The notes beneath the pieces are model-generated. The model saw only the letters and a list, made by a program, of their open reading frames with translations, had not been told where the DNA came from and did no database searches. Positions 17,549 to 27,640 of a stretch of DNA of 64,000 bases are shown piece after piece. The position numbers and the translations under genes were made by a program. The DNA is from Chitinophaga silvatica (GTDB lineage: Bacteria > Bacteroidota > Bacteroidia > Chitinophagales > Chitinophagaceae), in NCBI RefSeq assembly GCF_003419895.1, contig NZ_QPMM01000001.1, positions 620,001 through 684,000 on the forward strand, read 5' to 3'. Every line of letters begins with the position of its first letter. Within the stretch, counting starts at the first letter, position 1.

Positions 17549-20500
17549 ATTGAGTCATAATCTTTCAACTGCGGTAATGTGAGTGTAAAAATATTTAACT
17601 CGCTGTCTGTACTGTATTCGAGGCTTCCCTGATGCAATAAAGTAACAGACCTGGCCAATGATAAGCCAATACCTGCACCGGAAGTGATAGTGTTACCCGC
17701 CCTGTGAAATGGCTCGAAGATGCCTGATCTTTCAATTTCAGGAATTATTTCACCGTCGTTCAAAACTTTTATAAGTGCCAGTTCTCCGGCTAAAGCAGAT
17801 TCAATACTAATTGTAATTTGTGAATCGCAATATTTGATAGCATTATCTATCAGGTTACTAATAATTTTAATCATACCATCTTCATCAATATTACAAATGA
17901 TTACAGGTGTCTTGTATTCCAGTTTAAATGAAATCTTTTTTATGTTGATAGCAGGCTGAAAGTTATTAGAAACTTCTTCTATAAGAGGTATAATATTTTG
18001 GGCACTTAAATGCAGGGAGTAATTTCCTGATTCTACCACCCTGAAATCCAATAGTTGTTTGGTTAAGGTCAGTAACCGATCTGTATTTTTATTCATCACC
18101 ATTATCTCATGTTTCAGGTCTGGTAAGGCCTCTACATTTTTGATAATCTTACTCATTGGCATTTTGATCAGGGTAAGCGGAGTTTTTATTTCATGCGCCA
18201 CTTTCGTAAAGAAGTCGATTTTCGATTGATAGAGCTCTTTTTCCTTGTTTAAGGTAAAGATCTCCATCAGTCTTTGTTGCTTTTCCGTATAACGATCATG
18301 ATAATACCTGGTGATCATATAAAGTGTTGCGAGCGTAATTAATGTATAAATTAAATATGCCAGGTTGGTTTTCCAGAATGGTGGTGTTATCTCTATGCCG
18401 AAGGCAGTATCATTTGTAATCCATAATCCGTCACTGTTGGTCGATTTTATTTTGATGGTATAGTGACCGGGGGATAGATTGTTGAAGTGGATAATTTTGT
18501 TTTTGTCGATATAATTCCAATTCTTATCAATTCCTTCCAGCATATATGCATATTTCACATTGTCGGGGGCTGTATAGGTTAATGCAACAAAATCGAGACT
18601 GAATGTGGAGTTGTTATATGGCAATTGTATTTTGTTTTCTTTCAGAAAAAGATAATCAAAAGGAAGATGGCGTGAATTGATATTTATATTTTTATTGAAT
18701 ACCTGTAATTGACTGATATAGATTGGAGGTATATAGTTTGTAGTCTTGTAGCTTTCCGGATTGAATCTTATCAGGCCTTTAAGGCAACCAAAATAGATGT
18801 TTCCATCGCTATCCCGGAAAGAAGACCGGTGGTTAAATTGGTCACTTAATAATCCGTCGCTCTGTTTAAAGGATTTAATCTGCTCTGTTTTTCTATCGAT
18901 ATACGCCAGACCCATAGAGGTGGATGCCCATATATTATTTTGATCGTCGGTAACCGTACAATATACAATGTTACTGGGAAGCCCGTTAGCGGTATTATAT
19001 ACCCCGACAGTATTGGTGGATGGATCGAGGTTGTAAAGTCCGGCTTCCGTGCAAACTAAGAGGTGATGATCCGAATCTTCCTGGAAGTTCAGGATCTTGG
19101 TTTTATCGAATGGGTCATTGCCTTCAAGTGAAGCGGATAATTTCTTTATTCTATGTCCTTCATCAATATAAAAAATACCATTGGAAAGAGTGCCCAACCA
19201 AATCCTGTTTTTGCTGTCCTGGATTATAGCCGAATAAAATTCATCTTTTATCAGGTCTTGCAGGTATTGAAACTGACCTGTTTTTTTATCAAAATTATAA
19301 ATGCCATTGGAAGTACAAACCAATATTTCTCCGGAAGCTGTTTTGCAGAATATATTAATGTAATTACTGTTTAATCCATTATTAGTAAAGGCTAAATAAT
19401 GTTGTTTGATTTTATGAGTTTTTAGATCAAAAACATAAAGTCCATCTTTAAAAGTTCCAATATATAAGTTATCGTTATCGGCAAGTAAGCCATGGATGTT
19501 ATTGGGTAAACCGGAAGTATTTTTGTTTTCACTATTATAATTAATGAATGTTCTTTTAACCGGATCAAATACAGCTATGCCTTTGTCTTCTGAGCCAATC
19601 CATAATTTACCGTATTTATCCTGAACGATTTCCCGGACTACATTTCCCTCAAGTGAAAGGTTGCTAGAGGTTGGAAAAAATTTTTCAAAATAGATAGGAT
19701 GATTTGCATAATAGTTAATACCCCCAAAAAAAGTTCCCAGCCAGATTCCGCCTTCACGGTCTTTACAAATAGAGTAAATAGCATTATCTGTCAGGGAATA
19801 TTGATCATGGTTGATCTTATAAATATGTTGTATGTTTTTGGTTTGCGTATTGAGTATATATAATCCTGACTCTGTGCCTATCCAGAATTCGGAATTATTT
19901 ACTTTGAGTAAACTTCTTACAAATATTTGCTGGTGCCTGGCTGCCGGAAGGTTTATTGTCATCCATTGTTTTTCGAGTAAATCGAATTGCAATAATCCTG
20001 TTTGGGAGGTACCGATAAGTAAGCATTCATTTTCCTTGTCTTCACAAATAGTTTCTATAGTGTTGGCTATTCTTGCAACAATTGGCGACGAATAAAATGT
20101 GAAATTATTGTTATCAGCATTATATTTTGCCAAAATACCATCGGCACAACCTAACCAAAGTGTACCATCTGTTGACTTATAGAGCGTTGTGATATTTTGC
20201 AAAGTTGGTTTGTAATAGGAACTGATTTGTTGGCTTTCTGTATTGTATTTATGAAGAATGGTACCTTCAACGAACCAGATATTGTTATGATCATCGGCAT
20301 GAATTACCCTAACCAGCTGCCCTTTGGTTTTGGGTAACCTTTTAAAGGTACCATCATTATTATCTAAATAGAATAAACCTTTAAGTGTTCCAACCCATAA
20401 TGTGCCATTAACGTCTTCATATATGTGATAAATCGGATTGTTAGACATGGTGTTACTTGAATCTTCGTTGATTCTGAAAATCCTGAAGTTATAACCATCA

Positions 20501-20697
20501 AATCTATTTAGTCCATCTGGTGTACCAAACCACATAAACCCTTTTTTGTCTTGCAGTGAAGTAATTACTGAATTATTAGACAGGCCGTTTTCAACTTCAT
20601 AGTGCCTGAAATAAATAGATTGTGCGCTGTTCCTTTCAAACAGCATAAGAATCATTATAGTACAGATAAAATATCTGAATACTAAAGTGGAATTCAT
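17545..20697 (-). CDS. Sensor histidine kinase with Reg_prop beta-propellers and Y_Y_Y domain
   Basis: This 1050-residue protein is the sensor half of a hybrid two-component type system. A signal/anchor segment (1-26) precedes many Reg_prop repeats of the kind DKKGFMWFGTPDGLNRFDG, filling about residues 27-690 and forming two seven-bladed propellers in related proteins. A Y_Y_Y domain lies at about 705-770 (GHYTIKIKSTNSDG), with a membrane helix near 780-800. HisKA carries the phosphoacceptor His835 in KVAHEIKTPL. HATPase has SNLIDNAIKYC near 945 and GAGIGLSLARS near 1010. The protein stops there: the receiver and AraC domains usual in this class are absent and are encoded by the convergent neighbour. 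It probably senses glycan fragments in the periplasm. Confidence 0.93.
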   Translation of the reverse strand: MNSTLVFRYFICTIMILMLFERNSAQSIYFRHYEVENGLSNNSVITSLQDKKGFMWFGTPDGLNRFDGYNFRIFRINEDSSNTMSNNPIYHIYEDVNGTLWVGTLKGLFYLDNNDGTFKRLPKTKGQLVRVIHADDHNNIWFVEGTILHKYNTESQQISSYYKPTLQNITTLYKSTDGTLWLGCADGILAKYNADNNNFTFYSSPIVARIANTIETICEDKENECLLIGTSQTGLLQFDLLEKQWMTINLPAARHQQIFVRSLLKVNNSEFWIGTESGLYILNTQTKNIQHIYKINHDQYSLTDNAIYSICKDREGGIWLGTFFGGINYYANHPIYFEKFFPTSSNLSLEGNVVREIVQDKYGKLWIGSEDKGIAVFDPVKRTFINYNSENKNTSGLPNNIHGLLADNDNLYIGTFKDGLYVFDLKTHKIKQHYLAFTNNGLNSNYINIFCKTASGEILVCTSNGIYNFDKKTGQFQYLQDLIKDEFYSAIIQDSKNRIWLGTLSNGIFYIDEGHRIKKLSASLEGNDPFDKTKILNFQEDSDHHLLVCTEAGLYNLDPSTNTVGVYNTANGLPSNIVYCTVTDDQNNIWASTSMGLAYIDRKTEQIKSFKQSDGLLSDQFNHRSSFRDSDGNIYFGCLKGLIRFNPESYKTTNYIPPIYISQLQVFNKNININSRHLPFDYLFLKENKIQLPYNNSTFSLDFVALTYTAPDNVKYAYMLEGIDKNWNYIDKNKIIHFNNLSPGHYTIKIKSTNSDGLWITNDTAFGIEITPPFWKTNLAYLIYTLITLATLYMITRYYHDRYTEKQQRLMEIFTLNKEKELYQSKIDFFTKVAHEIKTPLTLIKMPMSKIIKNVEALPDLKHEIMVMNKNTDRLLTLTKQLLDFRVVESGNYSLHLSAQNIIPLIEEVSNNFQPAINIKKISFKLEYKTPVIICNIDEDGMIKIISNLIDNAIKYCDSQITISIESALAGELALIKVLNDGEIIPEIERSGIFEPFHRAGNTITSGAGIGLSLARSVTLLHQGSLEYSTDSELNIFTLTLPQLKDYDSI

Positions 20698-21130
20698 AAG
20701 GTCCTCGTTTTACTAAAATATATCAACAGTTTGTCAGTCAGGTATTGGTTTCTTGGGCTGCGTTTAGCAGTCAGTATGATTTTGGTTCTTATGAATTATT
20801 ACACAAGTTCAATGCATTATTCATCAGAGTCTTCTGAAAAATATCAAAGAACTAATTTATTTGGCACTCCGGCAATAAGAGGGAAGAGGAATGAGAAAGA
20901 ATGATACAATATAGACCTTTTTTGATTCAAAATTGAAGCATGGGTTTTCCGGCGCAGTGTAATTTTACCGGTAGTAAATACAGAATGATCAGGATTTATT
21001 GATGTGCTGTTCCTGATCGAAATTAGTTCCATTTCAACTAAGAGAATAGAATCCATTTTATCAACTACAAAATAGGATGTAAAGTGTCAAAGATCCTTTA
21101 TGCTTTGAATTTTTAACATCACAACACGTT
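20698..21130. other. Spacer between divergent sensor kinase and SusCD operon
   Basis: This 433-bp stretch separates two divergent genes, so it should carry both promoters. Just before the lipoprotein gene, TATGCTTTG (from about 21099) is one base longer than the TAnnTTTG consensus. A 70-codon minus-strand frame at 20844-21056 has no recognisable features and I do not regard it as a gene. No copy of the 11559 repeat was found here. Confidence 0.5.
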
Positions 21131-22450
21131 ATGAATAGAATCCTAAAAGGGCTTCGAAGAAGCCTTCCCATTGCCGTATTCGGCACTATGCTTTTAGCTG
21201 CCTGTTCCAAAAAAAAGTCTGCTGAATCTGATGCTAAATTTGATCCATCACAAGCTGTAACAGTAGAGAGATTTACTCCCGATAGTGGCGGTGTTGGTAC
21301 TCAAATGATCATTTATGGAAGCAACTTTGGAAATGAAACTGGTATTGTAAAAGTATTTATCAATGATATACCCGCACCTGTTATTGGAGTAAAAAACACT
21401 GCAATTTATGTTTTGATCCCTTCTCAGGCCGGAGAAGGAAAAGTGAGGGTTCAAATAGGTACCGGAAGTAATGCAAAAGAAGTATTAACTACCAGCTCCT
21501 TCAAGTACATCTTCAACTCTGTAGTAGGTACCCTTGCTGGTTTTACAGATAAAGCTGGTAATACGGCGATTGTAGACGGGGATATCAGCAAAGCCCAGTT
21601 TGAAGAGCCATATTGGTTGACCTTCGACCAGCATAAGAACCTTTACCTGCTGGAAGAATACCGGGGATTAAGGTTTATCGACTCTGCACGTACCTACGTA
21701 AAAACCTTATTCCGAGCTGGAAACGGGTTAGACAGGCCAAGAACTCTGGCATTTAATCCTACTTACGATACATTGTATGTAACGAATGACCAGTGGGATG
21801 AACGTGGATTGAGTACTGCTATCCTTACTCCGGAATCTGGTTTCACCAAATGGAATTCCCTGATTTTTTCACAAACAACAAATGGTGGAGATGCCAACCC
21901 TATAACCGGAGATTTCTTCTTCAATTCCTATGCAAAAGGAGAAATGTTCAGATGGGATCGGCAAACCAAGTCTTCAAGGCTGATGTATCGGGTAGATGAT
22001 GTGAACTGGGAGTTTAATATCCAGTTTGCACCAAGCGGTGATTTTGCCTATATCGTTGTGGTGAATCAGAGTTATGTACTCAGAACCCGCTACAATAAGG
22101 CAACCGGTACGCTGGATGCTCCGGTACATTTTGTTGGTGGCAGAGGGCAGCACGATTACCGCGATGGTGTAGGTGCTGATGCCAGATTCGATCATCCGCA
22201 ACAGGGAACCTTTGATAAAAACAATAATTTTTATCTGACAGATGTCATGAACCACTGCATCCGGAAAATTACACCTGAAGGTGTAGTAAGCACCTTCGCC
22301 GGTCGCCCGCGTGAATATGGTTATACCGATGGGCCATTGCGTAAAGCCCAATTCGACAGGCCACAAGGTATCGTTTACGACGAAGCTGCCGGTACCTTTT
22401 ATGTAGCGGATCAGAAGAACCGCAGGATCAGAACAATATCTGTTGAATAA
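21131..22450 (+). CDS. IPT/TIG and NHL-repeat lipoprotein of the SusCD operon
   Basis: This 439-residue surface lipoprotein has a lipobox TMLLAAC (Cys25). An IPT/TIG immunoglobulin-like domain (about 40-125) contains FTPDSGGVGTQMIIYGSNFG and VLIPSQAGEGKVRVQIG. A beta-propeller of NHL-type repeats (about 130-439) follows, with GTFDKNNNFYLTDVMNHC and GIVYDEAAGTFYVADQKN. Proteins of this layout sit in SusCD loci and are thought to bind the glycan at the cell surface. The gene ends at 22450, only 16 bp before the likely ATG of SusC, and a TTG in the SusC frame overlaps its end, so tight coupling is expected. It is the first gene of the operon 21131-28609. Confidence 0.9.
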   Translation: MNRILKGLRRSLPIAVFGTMLLAACSKKKSAESDAKFDPSQAVTVERFTPDSGGVGTQMIIYGSNFGNETGIVKVFINDIPAPVIGVKNTAIYVLIPSQAGEGKVRVQIGTGSNAKEVLTTSSFKYIFNSVVGTLAGFTDKAGNTAIVDGDISKAQFEEPYWLTFDQHKNLYLLEEYRGLRFIDSARTYVKTLFRAGNGLDRPRTLAFNPTYDTLYVTNDQWDERGLSTAILTPESGFTKWNSLIFSQTTNGGDANPITGDFFFNSYAKGEMFRWDRQTKSSRLMYRVDDVNWEFNIQFAPSGDFAYIVVVNQSYVLRTRYNKATGTLDAPVHFVGGRGQHDYRDGVGADARFDHPQQGTFDKNNNFYLTDVMNHCIRKITPEGVVSTFAGRPREYGYTDGPLRKAQFDRPQGIVYDEAAGTFYVADQKNRRIRTISVE

Positions 22451-22466
22451 ACTAATTATCTTAATA

Positions 22467-25400
22467 ATGAGAGTTTTTTACTTGTCACTGCTTTTTATAT
22501 GCATTTCCACTACACTATTTGCACAAAAGCAGAATATAGAAATTACAGGGATTGTTAGTGATACTAATAATGTTCCCCTGGCAGGCGCAAATGTTGTCGT
22601 AAAGGACAGAGTAGGATTGGGCGCTATTACAGATGAGAAAGGAAGATATAAAATCATAGTAGAACCTTATCATACACTGATATTTTCCTATATGGGCTAT
22701 ATCAGTCAGGAAATCCCGGTACGGGAAAATCATACTATTAATGTAACCCTGAGGGCTACAAATACCAATGCCCTGGAACAAGTGGTAATTACCGCGGTAG
22801 GTCCACAGAAAAAAGTAACGGTTACCGGTGCTATCACCACGGTAAACCCTAAAGACCTGCGAACGCCTACAGCCAACATAACCAATGCGCTTGCCGGTAA
22901 TGTTGCTGGTGTAATTGCGATGCAGCGATCGGGAGAACCAGGCAGTAATCAGTCTGATTTCTGGATCAGAGGGATTTCTACTTTTGGTGCAAACAGTGCT
23001 GCTATGGTACTGGTAGATGGTTTTGAACGTCCTTTTAATGAGATCAATATCGAGGATATTGAATCATTTTCCGTTCTGAAAGATGCTTCTGCCACCGCTA
23101 TATATGGTTCCAGAGGTGCAAACGGAGTAATTCTGGTTACTACCAAAAAAGGAAAAACCGGTAAAATCAATATCGACGGAAAGGTAGAACATACCTACAG
23201 CACCCGTACCCGCACGCCTAAATTCGTGGATGGAAATGTATATGCTGCACTGGCAAACGAAGCTAAGGTTACCCGAAACCAGGAGCCTTTTTATACACAG
23301 AATGAGTTGGAAATACTCAAAATGGGGCTCGACCCGGATTTTTATCCTAATGTCAATTGGCAGGATCAGATGCTGAAAGATGGTGCCAATACCGAAAGAG
23401 CAGCGCTCAATATCAATGGTGGTGCCACTATTGCCCGGTTCTATGTTTCAGGAAGTTATGTGCAGGAGGGTGGAATGTATAAGTCTGATGAATCTCTTAA
23501 GGAGTATAAAACAAATGCAAACCTTTCCAGATATAATTATAGGATCAACCTGGACCTGGATGTTACCAAAACAACCTTATTTCGTATAGGTGTTGCCGGT
23601 TTCCTTGAGAAAAAGAACTATCCGGGGCTCAAAGATGATATCTGGTACTCCCTGGTAGGACAATCGCCTGTTTCTATCCCTGTTTTATATTCAAACGGTC
23701 TGGTTCCTGCCTATGGCACCGGTAATAAAACCAATCCCTGGGTTTTGGCTACACAAACAGGCTTCCGTGAATACTGGAGAAATAAAGCTGAAACAAATTT
23801 TGTCCTGGATCAAAACCTGGATTTTATCACTCCGGGCTTGAAAGCAACCGGCAGACTTGCATTTGATGCAAATAATGAAAATAATATCAACAGGAAGAAA
23901 TGGCCTGAACAATATTTTGAATCCAAAAGAAATAGAAATGGAATTCCTATCCTTACACGTATTTCACCGGAGTCGCAGATGTTTCAGGAAACCAGTGCAG
24001 GCGGAGAAAGAGTTTCTGTTTACGAATTGGAGTTACGATACGCACGTGCCTTTGCTCAAAGGCATCGTATAGAAGCAATGGGTAAATATTTCCAAAGGGA
24101 GCAACGCCAAACCGTAAATCTTGGAAGCGATATCATAAACGGTATTCCTCGCAGGAACCAATCCCTCTCCGGTCGCCTGATGTATGGCTATGATAATCGT
24201 TACCTGGCCGAATTCAATTTTGGTTACACCGGTTCCGAAAATTTTAAACCAGGTCACCAGTTTGGTTTCTTCCCTGCTGTTTCGGCTGCCTGGAATGTTT
24301 CCGAAGAGAAGTTTATTAAAGATAATTATAGCTTTATAGACTTACTCAAGCTGCGCTTTTCTTATGGAGAAGTTGGAAATGATAATTTCGGTGGCAACCG
24401 CTTTGCTTACCTCAGTACTATTTCTTCTGGTGGTACCTATAATTTTGGAGAGAATATTAGCCCTAACGTTTTCCCGGGCCTGTACTATAGCCAGGTTTCT
24501 TCAGAACAACTGACCTGGGAAATAGCCAGAAAACAAGACCTGGGTTTGGAAGTGAACCTGCTGAGAAATTTGTTTTCCATTACTATCGATTTATTTAAAG
24601 AAAGAAGGGAGAATATATATACCCGTAGAGGTTATCTGCCCGCAATGGTCGGAATTTCCAGTCAACCCTGGGCAAACGTTGGGATAATGGAAAACAAAGG
24701 TTTTGATGCCCAGTTCAACGTAAACAAGAAAATCAAAGCGGTTGAAATTACCATGCGTGGAAACATCACCTATTTTAGAAACCAGGTGATTGCTTACGAT
24801 GAAGAGGCTAATAACCTGAAGTATAGAATGACACAAGGTTTCCGGCTTGATCAGGCAAAAGGCCTTATAGCCCTTGGACTATTTAAGGATTATGAAGAGA
24901 TAAGAAACAGTCCAAAGCAAATGTTTGGTCCTGTTCAGCCAGGTGATATCAAATACAAAGACGTGAATGGAGACGGAATTATTGACGAGAATGATATTGT
25001 ACCTATCGGATCATCGCGAGTACCATGTTTGCTTTATGGAGTTGGTATGTCGGTTCGCTGGCATGGCATAGATTTTAACGTCCATTTTCAGGGATCTGGT
25101 AAATCGTCTTACTTCGTTGATGGCCCCAGTGTTTACCCGTTTGCAGATGGCAGCTGGGGTAATATACTCACCGATGTTGCAGAACCTGGCAATAGATGGA
25201 TTTCCAAAGATATCTCAGGAGACCCTGCAACGGAAAATCCAAACGCAAAGTATCCAAGACTTAGCTATGGCGGTAATCCCAACAATTACAGGGCATCTAC
25301 TTTTTGGTTAAGAAATGGAGCATATCTGAGACTAAAGAATATTGAACTGGGTTATACCTTACCACAAAGGATCACCAGATGGGCACATATTAATAATGCG

Positions 25401-25535
25401 AGACTTTATTTAATGGGGCAAAACCTGGCTGTCTGGGATTACCTGAAACTCTGGGACCCCGAATTGGCCAGCGGAAACGGTATGAGTTATCCATTATCTA
25501 AAACCATCACAGGTGGACTTACCATCAACTTTTAA
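22467..25535 (+). CDS. SusC/RagA family TonB-linked outer membrane protein
   Basis: This 1022-residue receptor imports oligosaccharides or peptides across the outer membrane using TonB energy, together with its SusD lid. The order is signal peptide (1-20, ending TLFAQ), CarboxypepD_reg-like domain (about 25-105), TonB box region around EQVVITAVG, plug domain (about 115-220) with the SusC signature KDASATAIYGSRGANGVILV, then a 22-strand barrel to a C-terminal aromatic residue (GGLTINF). The start chosen is ATG 22467; an in-frame TTG at 22443 would overlap the upstream gene by 8 bp and adds eight residues before the signal peptide. SusD follows 28 bp downstream. Confidence 0.95.
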   Translation: MRVFYLSLLFICISTTLFAQKQNIEITGIVSDTNNVPLAGANVVVKDRVGLGAITDEKGRYKIIVEPYHTLIFSYMGYISQEIPVRENHTINVTLRATNTNALEQVVITAVGPQKKVTVTGAITTVNPKDLRTPTANITNALAGNVAGVIAMQRSGEPGSNQSDFWIRGISTFGANSAAMVLVDGFERPFNEINIEDIESFSVLKDASATAIYGSRGANGVILVTTKKGKTGKINIDGKVEHTYSTRTRTPKFVDGNVYAALANEAKVTRNQEPFYTQNELEILKMGLDPDFYPNVNWQDQMLKDGANTERAALNINGGATIARFYVSGSYVQEGGMYKSDESLKEYKTNANLSRYNYRINLDLDVTKTTLFRIGVAGFLEKKNYPGLKDDIWYSLVGQSPVSIPVLYSNGLVPAYGTGNKTNPWVLATQTGFREYWRNKAETNFVLDQNLDFITPGLKATGRLAFDANNENNINRKKWPEQYFESKRNRNGIPILTRISPESQMFQETSAGGERVSVYELELRYARAFAQRHRIEAMGKYFQREQRQTVNLGSDIINGIPRRNQSLSGRLMYGYDNRYLAEFNFGYTGSENFKPGHQFGFFPAVSAAWNVSEEKFIKDNYSFIDLLKLRFSYGEVGNDNFGGNRFAYLSTISSGGTYNFGENISPNVFPGLYYSQVSSEQLTWEIARKQDLGLEVNLLRNLFSITIDLFKERRENIYTRRGYLPAMVGISSQPWANVGIMENKGFDAQFNVNKKIKAVEITMRGNITYFRNQVIAYDEEANNLKYRMTQGFRLDQAKGLIALGLFKDYEEIRNSPKQMFGPVQPGDIKYKDVNGDGIIDENDIVPIGSSRVPCLLYGVGMSVRWHGIDFNVHFQGSGKSSYFVDGPSVYPFADGSWGNILTDVAEPGNRWISKDISGDPATENPNAKYPRLSYGGNPNNYRASTFWLRNGAYLRLKNIELGYTLPQRITRWAHINNARLYLMGQNLAVWDYLKLWDPELASGNGMSYPLSKTITGGLTINF

Positions 25536-25563
25536 CAAACAAAAGGTCTATCCATTTAATGTT

Positions 25564-27603
25564 ATGAAAAAAACTTTAATGAATATATCAGGGCAGTTGG
25601 ACAAACAATCTACTGCTTCCGGTTTCCGGATCAATAAGCTGGTAATGTTTGCAGGCGCATTTGCCGGCATATTGTTGCTAGGCTCCTGCAGGAAGTATCT
25701 TGATATGGATCACTTCTTCAAAGATCGCCAGAATACCGATACACTTTTCACCAGAAAAGACTACTCTGATCAATGGCTGGCAAGTACGTTTACCCATCTG
25801 AGAAATGAAAATGCGGATGTAGCAAGTAAAGGTTATACGCCATTCAACTTTATTTCTGATGATATGTTCTTCGGCGATAGGGATGATAAATACCGTAAGT
25901 ATAAAAACGGAGAATATGATGAAGGGTGGGATCAGGCATCCTGGGCTTCCTGCTATGAAGGGATTCGCAAAGCTTCTGTCTTTATTTATAATATAGATAG
26001 AAACCGTGAAATGCTCCCCGAAGAAATAGCCGACAAGAAAGCACAGGCACGTTTTCTCAGGGCTTACTACTATTGGCTGCTCCTAAGAAAATACGGACCT
26101 ATTCCAATTGTAAAAGATGAAGGTATTGATTATACCATTGAGTACGAAAATCTGGCCCAGGCAAGAAATTCATATGATGAGTGTGTAGACTTTATCACCG
26201 CCGAATTGGCCACTGCCGCAAAAGACCTACCGATGCAACGTACCAACAGGGAGGCTGCAAGGCCCACAAAAGGAGCTGCATTAGCCGCTCGGGCAAAGGT
26301 ATATCTGTTTGGAGCAAGCCCGCTTTTCAATGGAAATACTGAGTTATCCGACCTGGTAGATAATACCGGCCGCAAGCTTATCTCACAAACCTATGACGAT
26401 AGTAAATGGGCAAAAGCTGCTGCGGCTGCAAAAGATGTAATAGATCTCGGCATTTATAAACTCTTTACAGCACCATTTAATTCTGAAGACCAGAGCGCCA
26501 CTCAACCTAAAACAATCATTCCTCCGTATAACGCCAAATATTCCGACATGGCTTTCCCGCTGGGATGGAGAGATATAGATCCATTTCAATCGTATAGCCA
26601 GTTGTTTAATGGGGCTTTAGCTTATACCGCCAATCCCGAAATCATTTTCTCCCGGGTTACGGAACAAAGTACGGAAGGAATAGATCAAATGGTGTTACAC
26701 CAGATGCCATACTCATTGAAGGGATGGAATACCCATGGTATGACTCAGAAACAGGTAGATGTATACTATATGAGTAATGGTGGTAATGTACCTTTAAATC
26801 CAAGGGTTACCGGATTTACCAGCAATAAGGAGGATACTAAACCTTTGCAGCCCAATGTATCTTTACAGTATGCCAACAGGGAACCGCGTTTCTATGCCTC
26901 CGTTGCCTATAACGGCAGTATGTGGGAAAATACAAGTGCCAGAAAAATAGAGGACAGATATAAACAAGTGTTTTACTACCGTGGATATCCGGATGGAAAA
27001 CAACCCTCTTCCCCGGCATTTCATATCAGAACAGGTGTAGGTATTAAGAAATACTATAATCCTTTCGACTCTTTTATGGAAGGTGGATTTGTTGTACCTA
27101 AAGTAGAACCGGCAATCAGGTATGCGGAAATATTACTTATTTATGCTGAAGCCCTGAACGAATTGAATGGAAGTTATACTGTTCCTAATTACCAGGGCAC
27201 CGGAAGTATTACTGTTACAAGAAACGAAACTGAAATCAGTAAATACCTAAGTCAGATTCGTATCAGAGCAGGTATTCCTGATTTTGATAATGCTATTTAT
27301 GCTTCAAAGGATGCATTAAGAAAAGCATTGAAAAGAGAGCGGCAGATCGAATTGTTTGCAGAAGGGCATCGTTACTATGATCTCAGACGTTGGAAAGATG
27401 CACCAGTTGAAGAAGCTACTCCGGTAATGGGTTGTAATATGAATATGACTGAAGACCAAAGAGACTTGTTCTATATCCCTGTAGCCATTCCATCTATGCC
27501 TACCATCTTTGTCAGGAAGATGTATCTGTGGCCAATTTCACACAGTGAGTTGAGAAGGAACAGAAAACTGACTCAAAATCCAGGATGGACAATGTTTGAC
27601 TAA
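25564..27603 (+). CDS. RagB/SusD family nutrient-uptake lipoprotein
   Basis: This 679-residue surface lipoprotein forms the hinged lid of the SusC channel. The ATG at 25564 is chosen. It gives an unusually long n-region before the lipobox LLLGSC with Cys42, and an internal ATG at 25645 would give a more ordinary signal peptide. Family features include the TPR-like N-terminal half with QARFLRAYYYWLLLRKYG and the C-terminal RQIELFAEGHRYYDLRRWK followed by the final YLWPISHSELRRN(R)KL type ending. It lies between SusC and a DUF1735-type lipoprotein on the same strand, so it belongs to the same operon. Confidence 0.95.
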   Translation: MKKTLMNISGQLDKQSTASGFRINKLVMFAGAFAGILLLGSCRKYLDMDHFFKDRQNTDTLFTRKDYSDQWLASTFTHLRNENADVASKGYTPFNFISDDMFFGDRDDKYRKYKNGEYDEGWDQASWASCYEGIRKASVFIYNIDRNREMLPEEIADKKAQARFLRAYYYWLLLRKYGPIPIVKDEGIDYTIEYENLAQARNSYDECVDFITAELATAAKDLPMQRTNREAARPTKGAALAARAKVYLFGASPLFNGNTELSDLVDNTGRKLISQTYDDSKWAKAAAAAKDVIDLGIYKLFTAPFNSEDQSATQPKTIIPPYNAKYSDMAFPLGWRDIDPFQSYSQLFNGALAYTANPEIIFSRVTEQSTEGIDQMVLHQMPYSLKGWNTHGMTQKQVDVYYMSNGGNVPLNPRVTGFTSNKEDTKPLQPNVSLQYANREPRFYASVAYNGSMWENTSARKIEDRYKQVFYYRGYPDGKQPSSPAFHIRTGVGIKKYYNPFDSFMEGGFVVPKVEPAIRYAEILLIYAEALNELNGSYTVPNYQGTGSITVTRNETEISKYLSQIRIRAGIPDFDNAIYASKDALRKALKRERQIELFAEGHRYYDLRRWKDAPVEEATPVMGCNMNMTEDQRDLFYIPVAIPSMPTIFVRKMYLWPISHSELRRNRKLTQNPGWTMFD

Positions 27604-27640
27604 GATAAGCTTGTTTATCAAACCAAAAATTTAAAACAAA

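Noticed and set aside
20844..21056. 70-codon minus-strand frame in the spacer before the SusCD operon
   Set aside because: No recognisable domain, no signal, and it lies in a divergent promoter region; its composition looks like random translated spacer.
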